64,000 nucleotides of DNA, from NCBI RefSeq assembly GCF_030160395.1, contig NZ_BSOG01000002.1:449280-513279 (forward strand), in the 5' to 3' direction. Positions 56,553 to 64,000 of this stretch are shown in pieces; positions within the stretch are counted from its first letter, which is position 1, and every line of letters starts with the position of its first letter. Below the pieces are notes generated by a model that worked only from the letters and a program-made list of their open reading frames with translations, had not been told where the DNA came from and searched no databases. The position numbers were made by a program, and so were the translations under genes. The DNA is from Chitinimonas prasina. Lineage in GTDB: Bacteria; Pseudomonadota; Gammaproteobacteria; Burkholderiales; Chitinimonadaceae.

Positions 56553-56604
56553 GTGAAGCCTCAACAGCAACACCATGGAGCCGGCCTGTCGGGCAGGCAA
56601 GCCT

Positions 56605-57171
56605 ATGCAATTCCCTCTTCTTGGCAGCACGCGCCTGTTGTTGCGGGAAATCACCGTCCGCGACGCCGATGCCCTCTTCGCCATCCAGAGTGACCCCGAG
56701 GTCATGCGCTGGTTTGGTGCCGACCCCATGCAGGATCGCCAGCAGGCGCTGCAGCTGATCGAGATGTTCGCCAACTGGCGCACTCAGCCCAATCCCGGCA
56801 CCCGCTGGGGCATAGTCCACCGTCAAAGCGGTGTGTTCATGGGTACGGCGGGCTTGTTCCGCTGGAACCGTGGTTGGCGCAATTGTGTGTTGGGCTATGA
56901 ACTTGGCCGCCCCTACTGGGGTCATGGCTATATGCAGGAAGCGCTGCAAACCTTGCTCGACTACGGTGTGGACCAGATGGCACTCAATCGCATCCAGGCC
57001 GAGATACACCCAGACAACCATGCCTCGGTCAGGCTGGTGCGGGGACTGGGCTTTCAATACGAAGGCCGGCATCGGCAGCAAGGCTATTGGGGCGGCAAGT
57101 TCCACGACCTTGATAGCTACTCTCTGCTGGCCCATGAGTGGCCGGCTGTCAAACAGGCATCGCAACCATGA
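56605..57171 (+). CDS. GNAT-family N-acetyltransferase (RimJ-like)
   Basis: Acetyltransferase of about 188 aa. The pattern TRLLLREITVRDADALF, then YELGRPYWGHGYMQEAL, places it in the RimJ/RimL-like group that acetylates protein N-termini or small molecules. The target cannot be told. I prefer the ATG at 56605 (MQFPLLG), which starts where family members start; an ATG at 56575 would add ten residues. Its stop overlaps the start of the HAD gene by 3 bp within ATGA, the first of two such couplings in this three-gene operon. Confidence 0.9.
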   Translation: MQFPLLGSTRLLLREITVRDADALFAIQSDPEVMRWFGADPMQDRQQALQLIEMFANWRTQPNPGTRWGIVHRQSGVFMGTAGLFRWNRGWRNCVLGYELGRPYWGHGYMQEALQTLLDYGVDQMALNRIQAEIHPDNHASVRLVRGLGFQYEGRHRQQGYWGGKFHDLDSYSLLAHEWPAVKQASQP

Positions 57172-57854
57172 TGAAATTGGACTTCACTCCAGCCGCCGTG
57201 CTGTTCGATATGGACGGCCTGATGATAGACAGCGAAAAGGCGGTCATGGCTTGTTGGCTGGAAGCGGCCGATATCCATGGTGTCACGCTGGAGGAGGATC
57301 TGCTGCATGCCATGGTGGGTCTACATGAAAAGCTCTGCATAGCCCTCTTGCGCGAGCGCCGGCCTGATCTGGATATCCGCACCCTGGGCGAGACCACCGA
57401 TCGCCTCTACCACGACAAGGTCGAACAAGGCCTGCCGCTCAAGCCTGGCATCATCGAACTACTGCAATGGCTGACGGATCTGGGCGTCCCCCGCGCCGTG
57501 GCCACCTCCACCCGGCGTGAGCGGGCCGACCAGAAGCTGCACCGCAGCGGCTTGATCCGGTTTTTCCCGATCGTCGTCACTGGCAGCGATATCGAGCACC
57601 CCAAGCCTGCGCCCGATATCTACCTCAAGGCAGCCAACCTGCTGGGCGTTGCGCCGCAGCATTGCTTGGTGCTGGAAGACTCCGAACCCGGCGTGCGTGC
57701 CGCCCTCGCGGCAGGCATGACCCCCATACAGGTACCCGACCTCAAGCCCCCCAGCCCTGAGGTCATCGCACTGGGACACCGCATCGTCGGCTCCCTGACC
57801 GATGCCCACACGTTGCTACGTGCGCGCTATACCCCTTGCGAGCAAGGCGCATGA
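57168..57854 (+). CDS. HAD-superfamily phosphatase
   Basis: Phosphohydrolase or phosphomutase of 228 aa. The nucleophile motif is FDMDGLMIDS (Asp near residue 15). Motif II is in AVATSTRR, motif III is the Lys in HPKPAPDIY, and motif IV is LEDSEPGVRAA. A helical cap lies between motifs I and II. It belongs to the Gph/YieH/beta-phosphoglucomutase-like group; the substrate is open. It overlaps the genes on both sides by ATGA. Confidence 0.92.
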   Translation: MMKLDFTPAAVLFDMDGLMIDSEKAVMACWLEAADIHGVTLEEDLLHAMVGLHEKLCIALLRERRPDLDIRTLGETTDRLYHDKVEQGLPLKPGIIELLQWLTDLGVPRAVATSTRRERADQKLHRSGLIRFFPIVVTGSDIEHPKPAPDIYLKAANLLGVAPQHCLVLEDSEPGVRAALAAGMTPIQVPDLKPPSPEVIALGHRIVGSLTDAHTLLRARYTPCEQGA

Positions 57855-58126
57855 TCGCCCGGTTGCTGCGCGTCCATGGCCGGGTACAAGGCGTGGGCTA
57901 TCGCTATGCCATGGAAGACCAGGCCCAACTACTGGGCCTGGCAGGCTGGGTGCGCAATCGCCTGGACGGCACGGTGGAAGCCCATGCGCAAGGCCCGGCC
58001 GATGCCGTGCAGGCCTTGGTAGATTGGGCACATCGTGGCCCAGCCCATGCCCAGGTCAGCAAGGTAGAGGTCACCGACACCTCCCCCACTCACGAAACCC
58101 GCTTTCTGCGCCTGCCCACGGCCTGA
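57851..58126 (+). CDS. acyP: Acylphosphatase
   Basis: Small enzyme of 91 aa that hydrolyses acyl phosphates such as carbamoyl or 1,3-bisphosphoglycerate anhydrides. The catalytic Arg is in VHGRVQGVGYRY and the Asn in GWVRNRLDGTVE. The start at 57851 overlaps the HAD stop codon. The GNAT-HAD-acylphosphatase order suggests a minor repair or house-cleaning operon, but this is inference. Confidence 0.95.
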   Translation: MIARLLRVHGRVQGVGYRYAMEDQAQLLGLAGWVRNRLDGTVEAHAQGPADAVQALVDWAHRGPAHAQVSKVEVTDTSPTHETRFLRLPTA

Positions 58127-58200
58127 TGCCACTTGCGTCAACCGCTATTTTTTCCGGCCCAGACCATCACTGACCTCCCCCCGGCAGGTAAAATTGGGGG

Positions 58201-61200
58201 ATGACGTCTCCTGCATTTATTCATCTCCGCCTGCATTCCGAGTATTCCGTCACCGATGGCATTGTCCGTATTGATGACGCGGTAAAGCGGGCCAAGCAAC
58301 ACAATATGCCAGCCCTGGGCATCAGCGATCTGATGAACCTGTTCGGCATGATCAAGCACTACAAGACAACCCGTGGCAGTGGCCTCAAGCCCATAGCCGG
58401 CGTGGATGTATTCATCGAGAACGAGGAAGATCGCGACAAGCCCTTCCGCGCCCTGCTGATCGCCAAGAACCGTGATGGCTATGGCCGCCTGTGCGAGCTG
58501 ATTACCGAGGCCTATCGCCACAACCAGTACCGGGGCCGCGCCGAACTCAAGCGTGCCTGGCTAGAGGGTGGCGACAATAGCCAGTTGATCGCATTGTCAG
58601 GCGCCCACCTAGGTGATGTCGGCCAGGCCCTGCTGAACGGCAACCTCGATAGCGCCAAGGCGTTGGTGGCCTGGTGGGCCAGGCATTTCCCCGATAGCTA
58701 CTACCTGGAACTGCAGCGCACAGGCGACCCCAAGTGGGAAACCGCCGTACAGGGCGCCCTGCTGCTGGCAAGCGAGCTGGATCTGCCGGTGGTGGCCACC
58801 CATCCCATACAGTTTCTGGACAAGGACGACTTCAAGGCACACGAAGCCCGTACCTGTATTGCCGAAGGCTACGTCCTGGCCGACAAGCGTCGGCCCAAAC
58901 TCTATACCGAAGAGCAGTACTTCAAGACCCCGGACGAAATGGCCGCCCTGTTTGCCGATGTGCCGGAAGCCTTGGCCAACACGGTAGAAATAGGTCGACG
59001 CTGTAACCTTACCGTTGTGCTGGGCAAGAACTACCTGCCGCTGTTCCCGGTGCCCGAGGGTATGACTCTCGATGACTTCCTGGTGCAAGAGGCCAAACAG
59101 GGGCTGGAGGCGCGGCTGTTGCATCTGTATCCCGACGAGGCGGAGCGCCTTGCCCGCCGCCCGGAATACGATGCCCGCCTCAAGTTCGAGTGCGACACCA
59201 TCATCAAGATGGGCTTCCCTGGCTACTTCCTGATCGTGGCCGACTTTATCAACTGGGGTAAGCAGAATGGCTGTCCCGTGGGGCCAGGCCGGGGTTCGGG
59301 CGCCGGCTCGCTGGTGGCCTATGTACTCAACATCACCGATCTCGATCCACTCAAGTACGCCCTGCTGTTCGAACGTTTCCTGAATCCGGAGCGGGTATCC
59401 ATGCCCGACTTCGATGTGGACTTCTGCCAGGAAAATCGCTGGCGCGTGATCGAATACACTCGCCGCAAGTACGGGGTGGAGGCCGTCAGCCAGATTGCCA
59501 CCTTCGGCACCATGTCGTCCAAGGCCGTGGTACGCGACGTTGGCCGGGTACTGGATCTGCCCTTTGGCCTGTGCGACCGCCTGTCCAAGCTTATTCCGCT
59601 GGAAGCCAACAAGCCCGTCTCGCTCTCCAAGGCCATGGAGATGGAACCGCAGATCAAGGAATTGATCGATGCCGAAGACGCTGGCGAGCTGCTGGAACTG
59701 GCCGAAAAGCTGGAAGACCTGACACGCGGTATCGGGATGCACGCCGGCGGTGTGCTGATTGCCCCTGGCAAGCTGACCGACTTCTGCCCACTCTATATAG
59801 CCAGCGGCGAGGATGCCTCGCCCGTGTCGCAATACGACAAGGACGATGTGGAACAGGTCGGCCTGGTGAAGTTCGACTTTCTGGGTCTGCGTAACCTGAC
59901 CATCATCGAACTGGCGCAACGCTACATCAAGCAGTTGACCGGCGAGGACGTGGACGTTGCCAAGTTGCCATTGGATGACGCGCCCGCCTACAAGATCTTT
60001 GCCAGCGGCAATACCACGGCCGTGTTCCAGTTTGAATCCAGCGGCATGAAGAAAATGCTGGTGGACGCCCGCCCCAAGCAGTTTGAAGAAATTATCGCCT
60101 TCGTCGCCTTGTACCGCCCAGGCCCGATGGACCTGATTCCGGACTTTACCCGCCGTATGCACGGCGAACGCTTTGAATATCTGCACCCCCTGCTGGAACC
60201 TGTGCTGGCCCCCACCTACGGCATCATGGTGTACCAGGAGCAGGTGATGCAGGCGGCCCAGGTCTGTGGCGGTTACTCATTGGGCGGCGCCGACTTGCTG
60301 CGCCGTGCCATGGGTAAGAAGAAGGTCGAGGAGATGGTGGCGCAGCGCGCCATGTTCGTCGAGGGCGCTGGCAAGAACAACATAGACGAGGCCAAGGCCA
60401 ACGAAATCTTCGACTACATGGAGAAGTTCGCCGGCTATGGTTTCAACAAGTCGCACGCTGCCGCCTATGCCTTGGTGGCCTATCACACGGCCTGGCTCAA
60501 GGCCCACCACTGTGCAGCCTATATGGCTGCCACCATGTCCACCGAACTGGACAACACCGACCAGTTGCAGTTCTTCTATGACGACTGCCTGGCCAACAAG
60601 CTGATATTCCTGCCACCCGATGTCAATCACAGTGTTTACCGCTTCCTGCCCGTCTCTCGTAGCGAGATTCGCTACGCCTTGGGCGCCATCAAGGGTACGG
60701 GCGAAGCTGCAGTGGAATACATTGTGGCCGAGCGCGAAAAAAACGGCCCGTTCAAGGACCTGTTCGATTTCTGTCACCGTACCGACAAGCGTATCGTCAA
60801 TCGCCGTGTCATTGAATCCCTGATACGGGGTGGCGCGTTCGACAGCCTCAGCGATCACCGCGCAAGCCTGCTGGCCACCGTGGGCCTGGCATTGGAAGCT
60901 GCCGAGCAGGCCGCGGCCAACGCCAATCAAGGCGGCCTGTTCGATGCGTTCGAGCCCGAGCCGGAACACCTGATGCAACTGGTGGAGGTGCCGCGCTGGG
61001 ATGAGACGGTCAAGCTGACCGAAGAGAAGACTGCCATCGGCTTCTATCTCTCCGGGCATCCGTTTACGGCCCAGGCCAGGTTCGTGCGTCCCTTCGCCAA
61101 GAACGAGCTGGCGAGGCTGGTGCCCAGCAAAAGCCCGCAATGGATTACCGGCGTCGTGCTGGAAGTGCGCACCAAGATAGGCCAGCGAGGCAAGATGGCC

Positions 61201-61629
61201 TTTATCACGCTGGACGACGCCACCATGAAGCGTGATGTCATGGTCTATTCCGAGGTATTCGACGATGCCCGTCACAAGCTCAGTGTGGACAGCCTGCTGG
61301 TAATCGAGGCCAAGGTCAGTGAAGACAGCTACGGTGGTGGCAGCGGCGTTCGTATCATTGCCGAACGCATACTCGATCTGGCCGAAGCACGTAGCCGTTT
61401 TGCCCAAGCCTTGAGGCTGGGCGTCAATGGCAATGCCGACCCGGCACGCCTGCGCAGACTGGTGGAGCCTTTTGCCGGTGGTGACTGCCCCATCCGTATC
61501 GACTACCGCAACAATGCCGCCGCCTGCGCCTTGCAGTTGGGCGAGGAATGGCGGGTAACGCTGCGAGACGAGCTGCTGGCTGAACTGCGTGGCTGGCTGG
61601 GGGATGAATCCGTGAAAGTACAGTTCTAG
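58201..61629 (+). CDS. dnaE: DNA polymerase III alpha subunit
   Basis: Main replicative polymerase, 1142 aa. It starts with a PHP domain (IHLRLHSEYSVTDGIVRI). The polymerase active-site aspartates are in MPDFDVDF (about residues 402 and 404) and in VKFDFLGL (near 558). GPGRGSGAGSLVAYVL precedes them. The helix-hairpin-helix and OB-fold regions (GKMAFITLDDATMKRDVMVY) lie toward the end. A TAAAAT box (58189-58194) is so close that the mRNA may begin at the ATG. It is convergent with flgL across a perfect terminator. Confidence 0.98.
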   Translation: MTSPAFIHLRLHSEYSVTDGIVRIDDAVKRAKQHNMPALGISDLMNLFGMIKHYKTTRGSGLKPIAGVDVFIENEEDRDKPFRALLIAKNRDGYGRLCELITEAYRHNQYRGRAELKRAWLEGGDNSQLIALSGAHLGDVGQALLNGNLDSAKALVAWWARHFPDSYYLELQRTGDPKWETAVQGALLLASELDLPVVATHPIQFLDKDDFKAHEARTCIAEGYVLADKRRPKLYTEEQYFKTPDEMAALFADVPEALANTVEIGRRCNLTVVLGKNYLPLFPVPEGMTLDDFLVQEAKQGLEARLLHLYPDEAERLARRPEYDARLKFECDTIIKMGFPGYFLIVADFINWGKQNGCPVGPGRGSGAGSLVAYVLNITDLDPLKYALLFERFLNPERVSMPDFDVDFCQENRWRVIEYTRRKYGVEAVSQIATFGTMSSKAVVRDVGRVLDLPFGLCDRLSKLIPLEANKPVSLSKAMEMEPQIKELIDAEDAGELLELAEKLEDLTRGIGMHAGGVLIAPGKLTDFCPLYIASGEDASPVSQYDKDDVEQVGLVKFDFLGLRNLTIIELAQRYIKQLTGEDVDVAKLPLDDAPAYKIFASGNTTAVFQFESSGMKKMLVDARPKQFEEIIAFVALYRPGPMDLIPDFTRRMHGERFEYLHPLLEPVLAPTYGIMVYQEQVMQAAQVCGGYSLGGADLLRRAMGKKKVEEMVAQRAMFVEGAGKNNIDEAKANEIFDYMEKFAGYGFNKSHAAAYALVAYHTAWLKAHHCAAYMAATMSTELDNTDQLQFFYDDCLANKLIFLPPDVNHSVYRFLPVSRSEIRYALGAIKGTGEAAVEYIVAEREKNGPFKDLFDFCHRTDKRIVNRRVIESLIRGGAFDSLSDHRASLLATVGLALEAAEQAAANANQGGLFDAFEPEPEHLMQLVEVPRWDETVKLTEEKTAIGFYLSGHPFTAQARFVRPFAKNELARLVPSKSPQWITGVVLEVRTKIGQRGKMAFITLDDATMKRDVMVYSEVFDDARHKLSVDSLLVIEAKVSEDSYGGGSGVRIIAERILDLAEARSRFAQALRLGVNGNADPARLRRLVEPFAGGDCPIRIDYRNNAAACALQLGEEWRVTLRDELLAELRGWLGDESVKVQF

Positions 61630-61660
61630 ACCAAAGACCACGACAGCACGATGTACAAAA

Positions 61661-61693
61661 GCAAAAGCCGCAGCACGATGCTGCGGCTTTTGC
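61661..61693. terminator. Bidirectional terminator between dnaE and flgL
   Basis: GCAAAAGCCGCAGCA and its exact complement form a 15-bp stem around CGA. A and T runs at the base suit both strands. It lies midway between the two convergent stop codons. Confidence 0.92.
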
Positions 61694-61709
61694 CTGTCTT
61701 GGCCATCAG

Positions 61710-63371
61710 TTAGCTGATGTACTGGAACAGCGACAGATTCTGTATCGATGAGAACGATTTGCGTGCTGCATCCAGATAGGTCTGGGTCTGGGTAAAGTCA
61801 CTGATAGCCTGGGCGTAGTCCAGGTCGGTCAGCTTGGAGATAGTGGTCTTGTACTGCACATTGAGGTCTTCGTTGGTGCTCTGCACCGACTCGCCCTCTT
61901 TCTGCCTTGAGCCTATGCCCGCCTGTATGGTCAGGATACGGGTAAGGGCGTTATCCAGATTGGACAAGGTCGTATTGAGCTTGTTCTGGAAAGTGGCGCC
62001 GCCCAGATTGGTCTCCTCGTAGCGCTCCAGCGCGGCCGAGAAATCGCCTATGGTGCTGAACAGGTCATAGTCGCGGCTGGCTTCCAGGCTGAAGCTGTCA
62101 CCATCCTTGGGTACGCCATCCACCGACATCTTGCCGCCAAAATCCCATCCAGGGTACAGCGCACCAGTTTCACCGGTCTGCTGGGAAAAAATGATGTCCG
62201 AACCTGCCGCGTACTTGCGCGGAAAGCTATTGGGGTTGCCGGCGCTGTCGGTGCGGGTTGCCGTCGGATTGGCGGCACTGGCGGTGCTGGTGGTGTAATT
62301 CCAGCCGTCAATCAAGGAGGTGTTGTAGTTGGCCGAGGCCGTATCGTTGTCGATGATGTCGTAGCTGGTCAGCATCTTGGCCGGATTGTTCGGGTCCGGC
62401 ACCGAGTGGAACTGCACCCGGTAGTTCTGGTTGTTGAGCGGATTGGCCCACTTTACCGGGTCGGTCACCACGCCGGGGCTGACAACCCCAGTGCCGCCGT
62501 TGGCCTGCAGCTTGGCATCGAAGGTTGCCGTACCGTTCACGGCGGTAGGCTGGTTGCCTTGCGCCGTAATCACCATGCCCAGGGCAGACACACCGCCCAC
62601 CAGCGCAGCATGCGACGCTACCGTGGTAGCGCCATCCGCCCGGGTGATAGTGTAGTTGCCACTGACACTGTCCCAGTCCACCCGGTAGTCTGATGCCACG
62701 AAGCCCCCCGCCGGATCACGCGAAAACTGGATGGAACCGCCATCGCCCACCCTGATCGTACGCGGCAATTCAGGCTGGGTCTGCGCAGTCGTAAAGGTGC
62801 CGTTGCCATTTTTGATCTTGACGAAGATATCCGATCCGGAATCCGATACCGGTATCTGCCGCGATGGCGACACCTGAACTGCGCGCTGGCCCTGGTCGCC
62901 GTCATAGCGCACATTGCCGTAGCCTTGCTCATTGAATGGCTTGGTATCGCCCTTGAAGCCGGCAAACAGGTACAGCCCGTTGCCATCCGTCGTATTCGCC
63001 AGCCCCAGCAACTCCTGGTACTTGCCACGGATGTCGGCCTCCACCATACGCTTCTCGGCATTGGTCAGCGTGGTAGCACCCGACTGCACCGCCAGTTGCT
63101 GGATATCCTGTATGACGCCGATAGCATGCTGCAGATTGGCCTCGGTCAGTGCCATGGTGTCATTGGCGTACTTCACATTGGTGACGTACTGCTCGTTCTG
63201 CCGTGTCGCCTGGGTCAGATCCAGCGAACGGGCCGAGGACACCGGGTCATCCGAAGGCGTCAATATCTTGCGGCCAGTCGATAGTTGATTCTGCAGCTTG
63301 AACAGATCAACCTGGCGATTGTTCATATTGAACACGCCCAGGTTGTAGATGGAACTGGTGGCGACACGCAT
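61710..63371 (-). CDS. flgL: Flagellar hook-filament junction protein FlgL
   Basis: Hook-associated protein 3, which joins the hook (through FlgK) to the filament. It is 553 aa, longer than the roughly 300-400 aa of many homologues. The flagellin-like N-terminal helices (MRVATSSIYNLGVF ... LSTGRKILTPSDDPVSS) and C-terminal helices (LTDLDYAQAISDFTQTQTYL) are well conserved. The extra length lies in the middle (about residues 160-440), a surface-exposed Gly/Asp/Asn/Thr-rich region. A GGAG Shine-Dalgarno sequence precedes the ATG. flgK is 29 bp upstream, so the two are co-transcribed. Confidence 0.95.
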   Translation of the reverse strand: MRVATSSIYNLGVFNMNNRQVDLFKLQNQLSTGRKILTPSDDPVSSARSLDLTQATRQNEQYVTNVKYANDTMALTEANLQHAIGVIQDIQQLAVQSGATTLTNAEKRMVEADIRGKYQELLGLANTTDGNGLYLFAGFKGDTKPFNEQGYGNVRYDGDQGQRAVQVSPSRQIPVSDSGSDIFVKIKNGNGTFTTAQTQPELPRTIRVGDGGSIQFSRDPAGGFVASDYRVDWDSVSGNYTITRADGATTVASHAALVGGVSALGMVITAQGNQPTAVNGTATFDAKLQANGGTGVVSPGVVTDPVKWANPLNNQNYRVQFHSVPDPNNPAKMLTSYDIIDNDTASANYNTSLIDGWNYTTSTASAANPTATRTDSAGNPNSFPRKYAAGSDIIFSQQTGETGALYPGWDFGGKMSVDGVPKDGDSFSLEASRDYDLFSTIGDFSAALERYEETNLGGATFQNKLNTTLSNLDNALTRILTIQAGIGSRQKEGESVQSTNEDLNVQYKTTISKLTDLDYAQAISDFTQTQTYLDAARKSFSSIQNLSLFQYIS

Positions 63372-63400
63372 GCTATTTACTCCTGCAGATCAATCGCTGC

Positions 63401-64000
63401 TTAACGGCCTATGTTCAGGACTTCCTCGAATGCCTTCTGGGCAATCTGGATTACCCGGCTCGATGCCAGATAGGCCTGCTGGTAGATAAGCAGATTTGAT
63501 GCCTCCTCATCGAGATTGACCCCTGACGCTTCTGCCAGCTTGGTTTGCGACTGCATCAACAGCTGGGATTGAGCCGCCTCGTTGATATTGACCTGGTTGG
63601 CGCGCACGCCCACATCGGCTACCAGCTTGCTGTATGCACCCTGGTAGCTGGCCGTGCCTCCGCTAAGGATATTGGTAGTCTGCAGCTTGCCCAGCGCCAG
63701 CATATTGCGGGAATCGGCCTTGCCGCCGGTGTTGGGTTCGACCAGGAAGGTATCCCGGGCTGCGGGCACGCCGGTGATCTGCACGGTCCAGCCGTTGTAG
63801 GAGATATTGCCGTTCGAGGTATAGGCCTGTGAGCTGAACTGCACGGTCATACCGCCATCCACCACATTGCCGGTAGCCGGGTCCAGGCTGTTGCCACCCG
63901 ACACGATATTGCCGCTGCGATCGACAATATTGCCGGTATTAGGCTGGAAGCGGTTGCCGGTTGCCGGGTCGATCACCTCGCCAGTGCTTGGGTTCACCAG
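63401..64000 (-). CDS. flgK: Flagellar hook-associated protein FlgK (C-terminal part)
   Basis: The 3' end of flgK; the gene runs off the right edge, and about 199 residues are visible. The C-terminal helices with NQVNINEAAQSQLLMQSQ and LIYQQAYLASSRVIQIAQ are diagnostic of FlgK. ITGVPAARDTFLVEPN marks the end of the D2 region. Before it there is an unusual run of short repeats (NPSTGEVI, DPATGNRF, QPNTGNIV and later DPATGNVV). Such a block is not part of standard FlgK. FlgK joins the hook to FlgL and the filament. Confidence 0.93.
   Translation of the reverse strand: MVNPSTGEVIDPATGNRFQPNTGNIVDRSGNIVSGGNSLDPATGNVVDGGMTVQFSSQAYTSNGNISYNGWTVQITGVPAARDTFLVEPNTGGKADSRNMLALGKLQTTNILSGGTASYQGAYSKLVADVGVRANQVNINEAAQSQLLMQSQTKLAEASGVNLDEEASNLLIYQQAYLASSRVIQIAQKAFEEVLNIGR

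Noticed and set aside
60277-61641. Open frame of about 450 codons on the minus strand inside dnaE
   Set aside because: It is antisense to dnaE; its composition mirrors the third-codon bias of the real gene. No start signal or motif.
1-64000. CRISPR array, prophage, toxin-antitoxin pair, tRNA or rRNA genes
   Set aside because: I looked for regular direct repeats, phage gene sets, small paired genes and cloverleaf-like sequences in the gaps and saw none. A tRNAscan or Infernal run would be decisive.

Overview
The window is a dense stretch of chromosome from a motile Gram-negative bacterium, most likely a betaproteobacterium of the Neisseriales/Chromobacteriaceae type. The evidence is the ribF-ileS-lspA-ispH order, a neisserial/burkholderial-type porin, separate AcnA and AcnB, MetG with a C-terminal tRNA-binding domain, and flagellar genes at both ends. 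It holds about 46 genes. No rRNA, tRNA, CRISPR array, prophage or complete insertion sequence was seen. The genus assignment is inference; no marker RNA is present.

Layout. 1-622: end of flgA. 718-6036: ribF, ileS, lspA, ispH (flavin cofactors, Ile-tRNA, lipoprotein maturation, isoprenoids). 6355-7401: a porin. 7451-9379: a LysR regulator divergent from an EamA exporter. 9584-11128: a secreted M28 aminopeptidase. 11274-17798: acnB, a LysR regulator and acnA. 18035-23350: a glycosyltransferase and a six-PAS diguanylate cyclase. 23573-33042: an envelope-export block made of an unusual TetR regulator, an RND adaptor and pump, a YIP1-family protein and a MacAB-like ABC exporter. 33197-35432: a TM2 protein and a secreted S9 peptidase. 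35830-38352: a divergent phosphoketolase preceded by a perfect FNR-type box. 38489-41441: a second adaptor/permease/ATPase exporter on the other strand. 41865-45002: a large GH3 glucanase lipoprotein. 45099-46574: a chemoreceptor. 46575-47002: a gene-poor region with a candidate small RNA and possible mobile-element debris. 47003-49061: an uncharacterised protein, a [2Fe-2S] ferredoxin and an alpha/beta hydrolase. 49098-50796: an orphan sugar-binding protein and AhpC. 50952-53434: apbC, a GNAT gene and dcd. 53520-56500: a 2OG-Fe(II) oxygenase and metG. 56605-58126: a GNAT, HAD and acylphosphatase operon. 58201-61629: dnaE. 61710-64000: flgL and the 3' end of flgK.

How the parts fit. The core is housekeeping: translation, replication, Fe-S delivery, TCA cycle and nucleotide supply. 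Around it sits an envelope-facing layer: three export systems with no outer-membrane factor in view, a porin, secreted peptidases, a glucanase, a chemoreceptor and a c-di-GMP synthase. A 19-bp motif shared by the tetR-RND promoter region and the porin promoter region suggests that permeability and efflux may be controlled together.

The observations most worth following up are: a candidate C/U-rich anti-Shine-Dalgarno small RNA (about 46686-46800, minus strand); a TetR-family regulator that seems to carry two N-terminal HTH units; the shared operator-like motif; a phosphoketolase-family enzyme with altered ThDP-site motifs under a probable oxygen-responsive promoter; an RND pump with an extra hydrophobic segment; octapeptide repeats in FlgK; and a nested 120-bp inverted repeat at 41464-41586.
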